From: Tunturibacter psychrotolerans
GTDB taxonomy: Bacteria; Acidobacteriota; Terriglobia; Terriglobales; Acidobacteriaceae
NCBI RefSeq assembly: GCF_040359615.1
Contig: NZ_CP132942.1
Location: 248,001 to 312,000, forward strand
DNA length: 64,000 bases
Direction: 5' to 3'
Of this stretch, positions 42,261 to 51,448 are shown piece by piece. The notes below the pieces were generated by a model. The model made no database searches, was not told the DNA's origin, and saw only the letters and a list, made by a program, of their open reading frames with translations. The translations under genes and the position numbers were made by a program. Positions within the stretch are counted from its first letter, which is position 1; every line of letters starts with the position of its first letter.

Positions 42261-45164
42261 ATGGCTGACGATCTGTTTCCGCAGGACCCGAAGAACCCCA
42301 ACGCACCCTCCCCGCAGGACGCTAATTCAAACAACCCGCCCCCGGCAGGATCTCCTCCAGATGGCTCGACCGTTCAGGGCCGCGGCGCCGCGTTCATGCT
42401 TTCTATCAATATTGAGGAGGAGATGCGCCGGTCGTATCTCGACTACTCGATGTCGGTCATCATCGGCCGTGCGCTGCCCGATGTCCGCGATGGTCTCAAG
42501 CCCGTTCATCGCCGCATCCTTTACGGCATGCAGGAGATGGGCCTCCAATTCAATAAGAAGTACACCAAGTCCGCCAAGGTTGTGGGCCATGTTATGGGTA
42601 ACTATCACCCCCATGGCGACTCGGCGATCTACGACACCATGGTGCGGCTTGCGCAGCCATTTTCTCTTCGCTATCTGTTAGTAGATGGCCAGGGAAACTT
42701 CGGCTCAGTCGATGGCGACTCCGCTGCGGCGATGCGTTATACCGAATCTCGCCTGACCCGGCTCGCCGGTGAGATGCTTGCCGATATCGACTACGACACG
42801 GTCGACTTCTCGCCCAACTATGACGAGTCCTCGCTTGAACCTACGGTTTTGCCAGCGCGGATTCCGAACCTTATCGTCAATGGCAGCTCGGGCATCGCTG
42901 TCGGCATGGCGACCAATATTCCGCCGCACAATCTCACCGAGATCGTGAATGCGTGTATCTCGCTGCTGCAGAAGTCTCCGCAGGATCACCGGTCTGATCT
43001 TGATCTGGTGCTCGAGCATGTTCTCGGTCCAGACTTTCCTACCGGCGGCTATCTCTTCGGCAAGACGAACATTCCTAACGCTTACCGCACCGGCCGTGGC
43101 CGTTTCATGATGCGCGCCAAGTGCAGCATTGAGAATATCTCCGGCGGTCGTCAGGCGATCATCGTTACTGAGATTCCTTATCAGGTTAATAAGTCGAAGC
43201 TCATCGAGCGTATCGCCGAGTTGGTCAATGAGGGCGTCATCACCGATATCGCTCGCGACGAGTTCCGTGATGAATCCGACCGCGATGGCATGCGTATCGT
43301 CATCGGCTTGAAGCGCGGTGCAGAGAGCCAGATTGTTCTGAATCAGCTGCACAAGCATACGCAGATGCAGGAGTCGTTCTCGATGATCTTCCTGGCTGTC
43401 CATAACGGTCAGCCAAAAGAACTGCCGCTCGATCAGGCGATTCGCGCCTTTCTTGATCACCGTACCGAGGTTGTTCGTCGACGGACTGCATTTCTTCTTG
43501 CAAAGGCCCGCGACCGCGAACACATTTTGCTCGGTTACCAGATTGCGCTCGACCATCTCGATAACGTCATCAAGATTATTCGTCAGTCTTCGAGCCGCGC
43601 CGATGCCCGAGAGAATCTGTTCTCTTACTTCTCGAACAAACGTATCAACCTTCGCGGAACTGAGCTTCGCGGTGTTACGCTCGATCCGGCTAAATACGGC
43701 GTCGACATGGCGTTTAGCGCCACCGGAACACTGATTCTCAGCTACAAGCAGATCGACGCTATCCTCGAACTTCAGCTCTACCGCCTGACTCAGCTTTCCA
43801 TCGACGAGCTTCTCAAGGAACTCGCTGAAGTCCGCGACAACATTACTGAGTTTGAGTCGATCCTTGCATCGCCTGCGAAGTTGCGTAAGGTAATTGTCAA
43901 AGAGCTCACCGAGATTCGCGACAAGTATGGCGATGCTCGCCGCACGCAGATCATCGATGAGACCGCTGAGCTACAGCTTGAGGACCTCATCACAGACGAG
44001 CAGGTGGCGGTGACGGTGTCGAACACTGGCTACCTGAAGCGCACGCCGATCTCCATTTATAGGCAGCAGCGTCGCGGTGGCACTGGGCGTCTCGGGATGA
44101 AGACGCGCGAAGAGGACTTCGTCGCGCAGCTCATCATCGACTCTACGCATGCGTATCTGCTGTGCTTCACCAATACTGGGCGCGTTTACTGGCTCAAGGT
44201 GTATGAGGTTCCGGACGTGGGCGCTGCGGGTAAGGGTAAGGCGATGGCTTCGCTTGTTGCTCTGCAGCCCGGGGAGAAGGTCGTTACGATTCTTCCAGTC
44301 AAGGATCTGGAGGAAGACAACAAGTACATCTTGTTTGCGACGCGCAATGGAACGGTGAAGAAGACGGCTTTGAAGGACTTTTCGAATGTGATGGCGCGTG
44401 GGATTATCGCTATCAACATTGACAAGGACGATGAGTTGATCATTGCGCGGGTTACGGATGGCGAACAGGTGATCTTCCTGGCTACGCATGATGGTATGGC
44501 TATCCGGTTCAATGAGCAGGACTTACGTCCGATGGGTCGGCCGGCTACCGGGAATCGTGGCATTACGTTGAAGAAGGGCGACTATGTGATTGGGGCGGCG
44601 GTTACGCCTTCGAACGAGGCGCGGAATAAGGCTCGGCTGGAACGTGCTGCTCAGAAGGGGCTTACGGATCAGGTGGAGGCGGCGATCGATGAGGCAACGG
44701 TGTCGACTGATGCGCAGCCGCTGGAACTTGCTGAGCCTGGGGAACTTGCGGCGCCGGTTGCTTCAGCGGAAGTTGCGGCGAAGCTTGAAAAGCTTGATAA
44801 ACAGCTGGGTTTGACGCCTTGCCTGGTTTTGACGGTTAGTGAGAATGGGTTTGGCAAGAGGACGGATGTTGACCAGTACCGGCTGCAATCTCGTGGTGGT
44901 AAAGGGGTTATCAACATGAAGACTACTCCTAAGATTGGCAAGGTTACGAGCATTCAGTTGGTGGATGACACGACCGAGATGATGGTGATCAGCCAGTTTG
45001 GGAAGATCATTCGCATTGATACTAAGAGTGTTAGGTCGGCTGGGCGTAGTACGCAGGGGGTCAAGCTGCTGGATCTTGAGGATCAGGATAAGGTGGCGGC
45101 TGCTGTGGTGATTCCTCCGGAGGAGGCTAAGACTCAGCCGGAAGAGGGAACTTTGCTGCAGTAG
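42261..45164 (+). CDS. gyrA: DNA gyrase subunit A
   Basis: 967 residues, longer than usual. The core has [39 protein letters not shown] in part, the quinolone-determining region [17 protein letters not shown], and the active-site tyrosine Y160 in [10 protein letters not shown]. The C-terminal beta-pinwheel has a GyrA-box variant QRRGGTG in blade 1 (Thr for Lys) and QSRGGKG in a later blade. There is an N-terminal extension of about 45 Pro/Asn/Asp-rich residues, and an insert of about 60 Ala/Glu-rich residues (about 785-850) inside the pinwheel. The rest of the window has no gyrB. Base use changes inside the gene: C-rich on this strand in the first two thirds, G-rich in the last part. Confidence 0.97.
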   Translation: MADDLFPQDPKNPNAPSPQDANSNNPPPAGSPPDGSTVQGRGAAFMLSINIEEEMRRSYLDYSMSVIIGRALPDVRDGLKPVHRRILYGMQEMGLQFNKKYTKSAKVVGHVMGNYHPHGDSAIYDTMVRLAQPFSLRYLLVDGQGNFGSVDGDSAAAMRYTESRLTRLAGEMLADIDYDTVDFSPNYDESSLEPTVLPARIPNLIVNGSSGIAVGMATNIPPHNLTEIVNACISLLQKSPQDHRSDLDLVLEHVLGPDFPTGGYLFGKTNIPNAYRTGRGRFMMRAKCSIENISGGRQAIIVTEIPYQVNKSKLIERIAELVNEGVITDIARDEFRDESDRDGMRIVIGLKRGAESQIVLNQLHKHTQMQESFSMIFLAVHNGQPKELPLDQAIRAFLDHRTEVVRRRTAFLLAKARDREHILLGYQIALDHLDNVIKIIRQSSSRADARENLFSYFSNKRINLRGTELRGVTLDPAKYGVDMAFSATGTLILSYKQIDAILELQLYRLTQLSIDELLKELAEVRDNITEFESILASPAKLRKVIVKELTEIRDKYGDARRTQIIDETAELQLEDLITDEQVAVTVSNTGYLKRTPISIYRQQRRGGTGRLGMKTREEDFVAQLIIDSTHAYLLCFTNTGRVYWLKVYEVPDVGAAGKGKAMASLVALQPGEKVVTILPVKDLEEDNKYILFATRNGTVKKTALKDFSNVMARGIIAINIDKDDELIIARVTDGEQVIFLATHDGMAIRFNEQDLRPMGRPATGNRGITLKKGDYVIGAAVTPSNEARNKARLERAAQKGLTDQVEAAIDEATVSTDAQPLELAEPGELAAPVASAEVAAKLEKLDKQLGLTPCLVLTVSENGFGKRTDVDQYRLQSRGGKGVINMKTTPKIGKVTSIQLVDDTTEMMVISQFGKIIRIDTKSVRSAGRSTQGVKLLDLEDQDKVAAAVVIPPEEAKTQPEEGTLLQ

Positions 45165-45194
45165 TTTTGTGATTTTTATTTTGTGGGTGGACGT

Positions 45195-45234
45195 GCCCGT
45201 TTTTGCTGGGGTTTTGGCAAAAACGGGCATTTTC
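45195..45234 (+). terminator. Rho-independent terminator of gyrA
   Basis: Perfect twelve-base-pair stem, GCCCGTTTTTGC (45195-45206) with GCAAAAACGGGC (45217-45228), ten-base loop, then ATTTTCTT. It is 30 bp after the stop. Confidence 0.85.
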
Positions 45235-45236
45235 TT

Positions 45237-45345
45237 GTGGTGATTCGGTGGTGTAAACGTGGTGGATTGCGTGGTGAACGTGGTCTTTTAGCAGTCAGTT
45301 TTTGGGGCTCGAAAAATGCGCCAGGTTTTGGGGATTTATTTTTGG
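45237..45345. repeat. dispersed intergenic repeat, copy 2
   Basis: The core at 45249-45283 differs from 33954-33988 at two of 35 positions. Upstream (GTGGTGATTCGG against GTGGTTTTTCGC) and downstream (AAAATGCGCCA against AAAATACGCCA) blocks are also shared, so the related region is about 110 bp. As with copy 1, it follows directly after a terminator hairpin. The remaining part of 45165-45450 shows no gene. Confidence 0.65.
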
Positions 45346-45450
45346 TTGTTCCCTTTTTGGGAATGAGGTCGGGGTGGGGCTGCTATTCTTTTCTCGCTTC
45401 GCTGTCGCGCGCCCTGTGGTGATGGGGTTTGCCGCGTTAGGAGAACTCCG

Positions 45451-45996
45451 ATGAGCGACAACGAGAAGGCAAAGGTCAGTCTCACGCAGAGAGTTAAGCA
45501 TGAGTTGATTGAGTTCTGGGTGATCGCCTCGTATCTGGCGTTCTTCTTCTGTGCGCTGGTGGCGTACACGATGCTGCTGCTGAAGAAGTATGACGTCACC
45601 AACGACGCTCTGAGCTTCGGCTTCGCGATCGTCAATGCGCTGGTGATCGGCAAGGTGATTCTTATTGGGGAGATGATGCACCTGGGCAGGGGCTATGAGA
45701 AGAGGCCGCTGTGGCAGTCTGTACTGTTGAAGTCGGTTGTCTTCTCGGTGCTGGTGCTGGTGTTTCACATCGTGGAAGAGGTGGTGAAGCGGATCATTCA
45801 TGGGCAGCCGCGTGGGACGGTCTGGCACCATCTGCAGTGGGAGGATATGGTGGCACGAGCGCTCATTGTGTTTTGCGCGTTCATTCCTCTGTTTGCGTTC
45901 AGGGAGCTTCGCAGGGTGATAGGCGAGGAGAAGCTCTACGCCATCGTGCGTAGCCGGACGGCGCAGGAAGATTCGACAGCTTCTGCCGGCGATTGA
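45451..45996 (+). CDS. hypothetical membrane protein with about four spans
   Basis: 181 residues. AGGAG precedes ATG 45451. Hydrophobic spans: about 23-44 (FWVIASYLAFFFCALVAYTM), 55-75 (LSFGFAIVNALVIGKVILIG), 90-110 (LLKSVVFSVLVLVFHIVEEV) and 132-150 (ALIVFCAFIPLFAFREL). Charged loops lie between them, with a short acidic C-terminus. No known motif is seen. It is probably in the inner membrane and expressed alone. Function unknown. Confidence 0.7.
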   Translation: MSDNEKAKVSLTQRVKHELIEFWVIASYLAFFFCALVAYTMLLLKKYDVTNDALSFGFAIVNALVIGKVILIGEMMHLGRGYEKRPLWQSVLLKSVVFSVLVLVFHIVEEVVKRIIHGQPRGTVWHHLQWEDMVARALIVFCAFIPLFAFRELRRVIGEEKLYAIVRSRTAQEDSTASAGD

Positions 45997-46217
45997 TTGT
46001 TGTGGCCCCAAGCGCATCGTCCTTCCACAATTGTCGAAGCCGCATCAGCACAGATGCTTAAAAGTTGCTGAACGTGGCCCACTGTTCATGTCTTATTAGT
46101 GTGTTTTGCATAGCAATGACGGGGGCCTTTGCGCCACCAACAATCCACAGACAACGGTGTCGCCAGCACAACGCGGCCTGGTGTGAACGGCATCAAGGAG
46201 TGCAAAGGGGGTGAAGT

Positions 46218-46790
46218 ATGGACCCGAGAGCACTGGACCCGAAGGTATTGGTTGCGATTGTTGCTGTAGTTGTATTGCTGGTGATTGCGGCGGTGGTTTT
46301 GTATAACCGGCGCAATAGTTCAGCGCGGCTCAAAGAGAAGTTTGGACCGGAGTATGACCGGGTTGTACGTCAGCAGGGTGATCCAAGGCTTGCTGAAAGC
46401 GTTCTTGTGGAGCGGGAGAGGCGTGTGTCGGCGCTGAAGCTCCGTGAGCTGCCGACTGCCGATCGCGATCGGTATCTGCATCAGTGGACTTTTGTCCAGA
46501 AGCAGTTTGTGGACGATCCCAGAGGCGCGGTGAACGAGGCAGATCGGCTGGTGACAGACGTGATGAACTCGAGGGGTTATCCCATGAGTGAGTTCGATCG
46601 GCGCGCCGAAGATATCTCGGTTCACTATCCCACAACTGTCGGCAACTACCGGACTGCGCACGACATTGTTTTGCGCCATGCGAAGGGCCAGTCTACGACT
46701 GAGGACCTGCGACGAGCCATGGTGCACTTTCGTTCCCTGTTTGACGAGTTACTGGGCGTGACGGCCGCGACCCATAAGGAGGTAGCATGA
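46218..46790 (+). CDS. membrane-anchored protein with paired helical domain, member 1
   Basis: 190 residues. One N-terminal span (about 10-29: VLVAIVAVVVLLVIAAVVLY), then a cytoplasmic helical part. Residues about 85-185 contain YLHQWTFVQKQFVDDPRGAVNEADRLVTDVM and STEDLRRAMVHFRSLFDELL (seen here in pieces). The same order of motifs recurs in the next gene (FVDEPRTAVKQADELVATLV, then TEELRQALRRYRSFFDRLL). Its stop and the next start overlap by four bases (ATGA). I do not recognise a named family. The pair probably forms a complex at the membrane. Confidence 0.7.
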   Translation: MDPRALDPKVLVAIVAVVVLLVIAAVVLYNRRNSSARLKEKFGPEYDRVVRQQGDPRLAESVLVERERRVSALKLRELPTADRDRYLHQWTFVQKQFVDDPRGAVNEADRLVTDVMNSRGYPMSEFDRRAEDISVHYPTTVGNYRTAHDIVLRHAKGQSTTEDLRRAMVHFRSLFDELLGVTAATHKEVA

Positions 46791-47338
46791 TTGGCGAAAT
46801 TCGTGATGATGCAAGATTGACGGCAGATGAAGTTGCAAACCGGGTTCCGGGTTCTGAAAGAAGGATCTATCCGGCGGAGACCGCAACGGAGGTCATCGAC
46901 GATCGCCGCGATGATCTTGTACGCGATGGGCGAGCTATCGATGGGAACGATGTTGCGTTTGTTCGGGAGCCGCGAGTTTTTGGAAGGACAGACGACGGAT
47001 ATGCGGACGGCAGAGCGAGCGTAGACCAGACGGCGGTAGGGGTAGATTCGACGCTTGGATCTGACCAGCCGGGTCAACTGTTCCCGACCATTGAGTTGAA
47101 CGATCTTCGCGCAAAGTGGGATAAGGCTCAGATTGGTTTTGTGGACGAGCCGAGGACCGCTGTGAAACAGGCGGACGAGCTTGTCGCGACTTTGGTGACG
47201 CGGATCTCGGAACAATTCAGCGCGACTCGCACGGAGCTTGAGCATCAATGGGATCGGGGGGATAACGTATCCACCGAAGAACTGAGACAGGCACTGCGAC
47301 GATATCGCTCGTTTTTCGATCGGCTGCTGGCATTCTAA
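46787..47338 (+). CDS. soluble paralogue of the helical domain, member 2
   Basis: 183 residues, no signal or span. The N-terminal 90 residues are charged and low in hydrophobics (many Asp, Arg and Val), probably disordered. The C-terminal 90 residues carry the shared domain LRAKWDKAQIGFVDEPRTAVKQ to the end FDRLLAF. GGAGG precedes the start, and the gene is coupled to member 1. Together they give one membrane-bound and one free copy of the same fold. A role in stress or membrane sensing is only a guess. A strong terminator follows. Confidence 0.7.
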   Translation: MIGEIRDDARLTADEVANRVPGSERRIYPAETATEVIDDRRDDLVRDGRAIDGNDVAFVREPRVFGRTDDGYADGRASVDQTAVGVDSTLGSDQPGQLFPTIELNDLRAKWDKAQIGFVDEPRTAVKQADELVATLVTRISEQFSATRTELEHQWDRGDNVSTEELRQALRRYRSFFDRLLAF

Positions 47339-47379
47339 ATATTGCTGTATTTGGCGCTTTGCATTCGAGTTGCTTCTTG

Positions 47380-47419
47380 GCCCATCTCAGCGGTGGAATT
47401 TTCGCTGAGATGGGCTTTG
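47380..47419 (+). terminator. strong hairpin terminator between convergent genes
   Basis: Perfect thirteen-base-pair stem, GCCCATCTCAGCG (47380-47392) with CGCTGAGATGGGC (47403-47415), ten-base loop, followed by TTTGGTTG. It lies between the helical-domain pair and the convergent PEGA gene. Confidence 0.8.
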
Positions 47420-47432
47420 GTTGTAATCTGCT

Positions 47433-48200
47433 CTATTTTTTAACCATTTCTGCGCTAAGCCTCACAGAGCCGCTCGCCACTAGCATGCTCCTTGACCACT
47501 CCTGATAGCCAGCTTTCTTCACCGTAACCTGGTGCTTTCCAGGTGTGAGATTGAGAGTTGACGGTGTGTTTCCAACGAAGTTTCCGTCTACCTCGATATC
47601 ACAGTTTGGAGCGCTTGCGTCCACGGTTATCGAAGACTGTTGAGCGGAAGCTATTGTGGATGCGGACGATGTTCCGCCGGACACGCCTTCACCGAGACCG
47701 CCCTGACCGACTGCAGTTGTAGGAGTCTTAAGTTCGCTGGAGTGCTCGGACCAATGAGCGAGGAGCGCTGCGCATGCGTCCTTAACGGAGCCGCCGACCG
47801 ACAGAGTTGATTCGCTGAAGATCGAGTCGCCTGTCTTCTGAACGAAGACCGCGATCTTGTCCTTGTGGGCGAAGACACTTTTGCCGCCTTCGTGATCCAA
47901 CTCAACGATGTAGTTGCTTGCGTCGGCACGGTTGTTGACGGTGATCTGCGGGCAACGCTGTCCGAAGGTTTTGATGATTTCAGCAGTCTGCGGTCTCGCT
48001 CCGCCTGAAGAGCTGGCACCGAACGCGCCGTGAGATCCACCCGCCGAGCTTTGGGTTGACCAAGAGTTGCTATCGGTTATGTAGACGCGGGGTTTGTCTT
48101 GATCACTTACAGGTACAGCGGGCGCTGCACTTTGTTGCGCTAAGGCGAAATTGCCAAATCCAGAAAGAACCAAAAAAAGTGAAGCAAGGGGGTAACGCAT
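47433..48200 (-). CDS. exported PEGA-domain protein
   Basis: 255 residues. Signal peptide MRYPLASLFLVLSGFGNFALAQ. The middle part (about 35-150) has DKPRVYITDSNSW and RCPQITVNNRADASNYIVELDHEGGK, with a putative nucleotide- or metal-free sandwich fold. The C-terminal PEGA domain (about 185-250) reads PNCDIEVDGNFVGNTPSTLNLTPGKHQVTVKKAGYQEW in pieces, with the P-G-x-H core. PEGA domains are surface-associated and usually bind other proteins or cell wall. ATG 48200 begins the signal peptide; a longer frame from 48239 is not favoured. Confidence 0.8.
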   Translation of the reverse strand: MRYPLASLFLVLSGFGNFALAQQSAAPAVPVSDQDKPRVYITDSNSWSTQSSAGGSHGAFGASSSGGARPQTAEIIKTFGQRCPQITVNNRADASNYIVELDHEGGKSVFAHKDKIAVFVQKTGDSIFSESTLSVGGSVKDACAALLAHWSEHSSELKTPTTAVGQGGLGEGVSGGTSSASTIASAQQSSITVDASAPNCDIEVDGNFVGNTPSTLNLTPGKHQVTVKKAGYQEWSRSMLVASGSVRLSAEMVKK

Positions 48201-48380
48201 GTTTTTCGTACGACCTAATCTCAGTAAGTTGAAAGTCAATCCGAAAGCTACGCTGTCTCCATTCAGAAGACAAGTAACACCTTCGTAACTTTGCTACGAA
48301 AGTCGTAGACGATTCTCAGGGCGCGCATACTTCACCACTTTTCGCATCTAACCTGATGAACGCGAAAGAGGAGTGAATTA

Positions 48381-48635
48381 ATGTCTCATCCAGATCCCGC
48401 ACGGCCGCATGAACACGAAGAGGTTGAGAAGTCAAAAGTTCGCACCGCTCATGCGGAGCACGTCGAGCCAGAGAAAGGCCCGCATGATCCGAAGGAGATT
48501 AATCCGAAGATGTCGTCCGATATTCATTACTGGGCGAAGGAGTTTGGTGTGACGGGCGATCAGCTGCATGAGGCGATCCGCGTGCATGGTACGCATGTGG
48601 AGAAGGTTCGCGCTGCGCTGGCACATCACAAATAA
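48381..48635 (+). CDS. DUF3606-like small protein
   Basis: 84 residues, His/Glu-rich at the N-terminus (PHEHEEVEKSK). The C-terminal half, IHYWAKEFGVTGDQLHEAIRVHGTHVEKVRAAL, is the DUF3606 helix-turn-helix-like motif. GAGGAG precedes ATG 48381. Cytoplasmic, function unknown. A hairpin at 48664-48707 ends the unit. Confidence 0.75.
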   Translation: MSHPDPARPHEHEEVEKSKVRTAHAEHVEPEKGPHDPKEINPKMSSDIHYWAKEFGVTGDQLHEAIRVHGTHVEKVRAALAHHK

Positions 48636-48663
48636 CAGCTGGCAAATTACAGATGACAGGGAG

Positions 48664-48713
48664 ATGCCCGCTTTCGTGACTGATGCGTGGTCAATGAAAG
48701 CGGGCATTGTTTT
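48664..48713 (+). terminator. Rho-independent terminator of the DUF3606 gene
   Basis: Perfect twelve-base-pair stem, ATGCCCGCTTTC (48664-48675) with GAAAGCGGGCAT (48696-48707), twenty-base loop, then TGTTTTGTT. It may also serve the convergent gene at 48744. Confidence 0.75.
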
Positions 48714-48743
48714 GTTACTTAGCGTTGTGGTATTTCGCGTGTG

Positions 48744-49106
48744 CTACTGGCCCTTGTAGGCGTTGGTGTAGCCTTTCACGAATGCCTCACGAAACTCCGT
48801 CTTGAACGCGTCTTTGTCCATCCCCTTGGGGATCTTCGCGTGGGCGTAGGCCTTGTTGTCAGTAGGTTTGAACGACGTGCCACGCGCTATGTCCGCCGCT
48901 CCCTGGTTGAAGCCTGCAGCATAGCCTTGACGAGCCACCATGTTGGGGGTGCCATTCTCGGGATAAGCCATATCGTAGCCGCGTGGCGCAGACCAACTGT
49001 TCACATCGCTGTCTTGCGTAGCTTGCGCCAAGCCAGCGGGCACAACGCTGAGAGAAAGCACACCAGCAAGCATTAGATGGGCCCAAGCATTTTTGCGAAA
49101 AATCAT
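48744..49106 (-). CDS. small exported protein of unknown function
   Basis: 120 residues. Signal peptide with h-region LMLAGVLSLSVVPAGLAQ. The mature part is polar, with ARQGYAAGFNQGAADIARGTSF and FREAFVKGYTNAYKGQ, two similar aromatic/Gly segments (GYxxGFxxGxxD and FRxAFxxGYxxAY). GGAGG precedes ATG 49106. No family recognised; an exported stress protein is possible. Confidence 0.7.
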   Translation of the reverse strand: MIFRKNAWAHLMLAGVLSLSVVPAGLAQATQDSDVNSWSAPRGYDMAYPENGTPNMVARQGYAAGFNQGAADIARGTSFKPTDNKAYAHAKIPKGMDKDAFKTEFREAFVKGYTNAYKGQ

Positions 49107-49273
49107 AAGAACCTCCAGACGGGCAGCTTTACAGCTGCACTCACCTGATAGGTACGACTCTGTATGGATCGGCGGGGTTGCCCTATGCGCTGATGCGAAG
49201 GACTCGTTTATGAGACTGTGACGACGGAGCGTGGCGGGAGGTGCTACCTTGGTTTTCTTTAGAGGGGAGAGCT

Positions 49274-50194
49274 ATGGCGGATAATACGAGCTCGTTGCGG
49301 CTTCGGATCTTTGATGGGACGCGGCAGTTGTTTTCGAAGCAGACTAGTTTTCTGGTCAGCATCGTCGATGGGCAACAGGAGCAGCAGATTCGGGAGTTTT
49401 ACACGACGAATGATATGACGTTTGAGGGGCTGCCGTTCTATGACAACCTGTTCGATAACTACACGGTGCTGGTTTCGGCGGATGGGTATCAACAGGCTGG
49501 GTATGTGCCGGTGAAGCTTTCGAACCAGTACGAGAAGACGCTGGACATTATGCTGATCGCGAATGATCCGGGGTTCAGCTTCGTGAACGCGCGGTGGCCT
49601 GAGGCGTTGGCGGCTTATCCGTTTCTCGGCGGGGATGTGAGCGATGCGACAGGGGCGGCGCGGTATGACGATCTGCTGGACAAGACGGAGAAGTCGCTGG
49701 CGTGCCTGCTGAACCTGGGCGAAGCGATGAGCCAGATCGCGCTGTCGCAGGGTACGCCGCTGGACTACATCAAAGAGGTGCGATGGGATGCGCCGTATGC
49801 TCCGGCACAGGACCGGTTCTTTGGGTGGTGCGATGTGAGGCTGATCGACCAGGTGAAGGTGGCGGCGGCGGCGGGGAAGTTTGCGGTGGAGAATGCTCCG
49901 GGGCTGTTTCATCCGGGGGCGACGTCGAGCTGGAAGCAGATACAGTTTGGCGAGGCGAACGTGCAGCTGACGTTTCATGAGAACGATACGAAGATGATCG
50001 ACGGGGTGAGCTGCGTGATGATCGAGCCGGATATCGACTACTACCGGGATCCGGCGGCGCACGTGATCCTGGAGGTGGTGCCGAATGCGCTGACGCACTC
50101 GCTGACCGAGCCGGCACAGGTGTATGTGCTGCGGTGGATCGCGGGGCAGACGGCGGGGATTCCGGAGTTTGCGCCGCTGTATACGATTACTTAG
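49274..50194 (+). CDS. hypothetical protein with N-terminal Ig-like fold
   Basis: 306 residues, no signal peptide. Residues 1-95 (SLRLRIFDGTRQLFSKQTSF, FYDNLFDNYTVLVSADGYQQAGYVPVKLS) resemble a carnitine-like or PEGA/CarboxypepD beta-sandwich. The rest (about 100-300) is unassigned, with LDYIKEVRWDAPYAPAQDRFFGWCDVRL in pieces. ATG 49274 follows AGGGGAGAG. Codons are strongly G-ending, unlike the C-ending genes at 18-33 kb. Function unknown. Confidence 0.7.
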   Translation: MADNTSSLRLRIFDGTRQLFSKQTSFLVSIVDGQQEQQIREFYTTNDMTFEGLPFYDNLFDNYTVLVSADGYQQAGYVPVKLSNQYEKTLDIMLIANDPGFSFVNARWPEALAAYPFLGGDVSDATGAARYDDLLDKTEKSLACLLNLGEAMSQIALSQGTPLDYIKEVRWDAPYAPAQDRFFGWCDVRLIDQVKVAAAAGKFAVENAPGLFHPGATSSWKQIQFGEANVQLTFHENDTKMIDGVSCVMIEPDIDYYRDPAAHVILEVVPNALTHSLTEPAQVYVLRWIAGQTAGIPEFAPLYTIT

Positions 50195-50203
50195 CGGCGC
50201 GTG

Positions 50204-50536
50204 TTAGCGATTGAGGTCGTGGATGGTTTGTCCTACGGCCTGGCCGACTTGTCCGGCGGCGTCCTTTACGTTTCCGACGATGCGGTCGGCAGTGCCCTCG
50301 TCGGCGAGGTCCTGGTTGCCGGTGAGATTGCCGACGCCCTGCTTGATGGCTCCGGCAGCGGCGGTGGCTTTGCCTTTGACTTGCTGTCTGGTGCCCCAGG
50401 CGAATGTCTTGTGAGCTGCGTCGGCGAGGTTGTCGTCGATGGTTTCATAGGCTGGCTGCGGTTCACTGTTTAAGACTGCGTAGGCGACGGCAATACCGAT
50501 TCCGATACCGGCGAGAATCCAAGGAAAACCCTTCAT
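50204..50536 (-). CDS. CsbD-like stress protein with a membrane anchor
   Basis: 110 residues. N-terminal hydrophobic segment FPWILAGIGIGIAVAYAVL, then a CsbD-type amphipathic part: QQVKGKATAAAGAIKQGVGNLTGNQDLADEGTADRIVGNVKDAAGQ in pieces. CsbD proteins accumulate under general stress; their action is unknown. The anchor is unusual, as most are soluble. A GGAGGG site precedes the start. It is convergent with the gene at 49274, with nine bases between the stops. Confidence 0.8.
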   Translation of the reverse strand: MKGFPWILAGIGIGIAVAYAVLNSEPQPAYETIDDNLADAAHKTFAWGTRQQVKGKATAAAGAIKQGVGNLTGNQDLADEGTADRIVGNVKDAAGQVGQAVGQTIHDLNR

Positions 50537-50595
50537 GGCGAAACCCTCCTGGCCGTAGGATGCAATTTGTTGCGGGTTGGTGTGAGGAAAAACCC

Positions 50596-51270
50596 TCAGC
50601 GGGTGGAAGGGGCGGTGCTGCCGGCGCGGAGGGGCTGGAGATCCTGATCGAGCATGCCGGCGAGGTCGGTGGCGAGGCCGGCTCCCTTTGCGTCGGTGTA
50701 GGTGCCGAGGGTGCCCTTGAGCTCGACATCCTTCTTTTTGCCGGCGACTTCTTCGGTGCAGGGAGTGGCGGTGAGGTAGGAGGCGGTGAAGCCGATGGTG
50801 CGCTTGGCAGTGGTCTGCTCTTGGATGACGACGTGGAGGGCGCGGTCGGCGGCGGCGGCGGTGTCGACGATGAGGACGCCGGTGAGGGAGCTGATGGCGT
50901 GGAGGATCTGGCCGGCGATGGCGCCGGTGGAGTCATCGCCGGCGACGGTGACCAGGACGCGGATCAGGCCGGAGGGGGCGGTTCCGCTGGCTGGGCACAC
51001 GAGCCAATGCTTGTTGGGGTCGGGGCGGGCGGAGGTCATGAGGTTTGTGAGCTGGGTCTGGGTGAGTTTGTTGAGGCCGTCGGCTTTGAAGTCGTCGGAG
51101 GAGATGCCGAGGGCCTTCTGGACGTCGGGCGACCAGACTGCCATGGTTGTTTTGGCGGAGGGTCGGGGCTTGTGCGGGGTGGGTGCGGGGGCGGTTTGCG
51201 CCGAGGCGATTGTGCCGGCCAGCGCCGTTGCTGTGACCAGGATCGAAATGGTACGAATCAAATCGTTCAC
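50596..51270 (-). CDS. exported protein of unknown function
   Basis: 224 residues. Signal peptide MNDLIRTISILVTATALAGTIASAQ, a Pro/Lys linker, then a mature domain with WSPDVQKALGISSDDFKADGLNKL, HWLVCPASG, GQILHAISSLTGVLIVDTAAAADRA and LKGTLGTYTDAKGAG. The last contains KGTLGTYTDA, an end of a beta strand. No named family recognised. GGAGG lies before ATG 51270. Confidence 0.7.
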   Translation of the reverse strand: MNDLIRTISILVTATALAGTIASAQTAPAPTPHKPRPSAKTTMAVWSPDVQKALGISSDDFKADGLNKLTQTQLTNLMTSARPDPNKHWLVCPASGTAPSGLIRVLVTVAGDDSTGAIAGQILHAISSLTGVLIVDTAAAADRALHVVIQEQTTAKRTIGFTASYLTATPCTEEVAGKKKDVELKGTLGTYTDAKGAGLATDLAGMLDQDLQPLRAGSTAPSTR

Positions 51271-51448
51271 TAACCCTCCAATCCCGCTCTTTGAAGTTAT
51301 CCCAAGAAGAGACGATTCGAGACATGAAATAGACGAAATTGGGGGTTAGGAGTTGGAAATCGGCGAGGATTCGAGTTCTAAGGCTAATGGTTGGGTGATT
51401 TAGAGGGTCGGCGATGACTTGGTCGCGCGATCCGGCATCAAACCGGGA

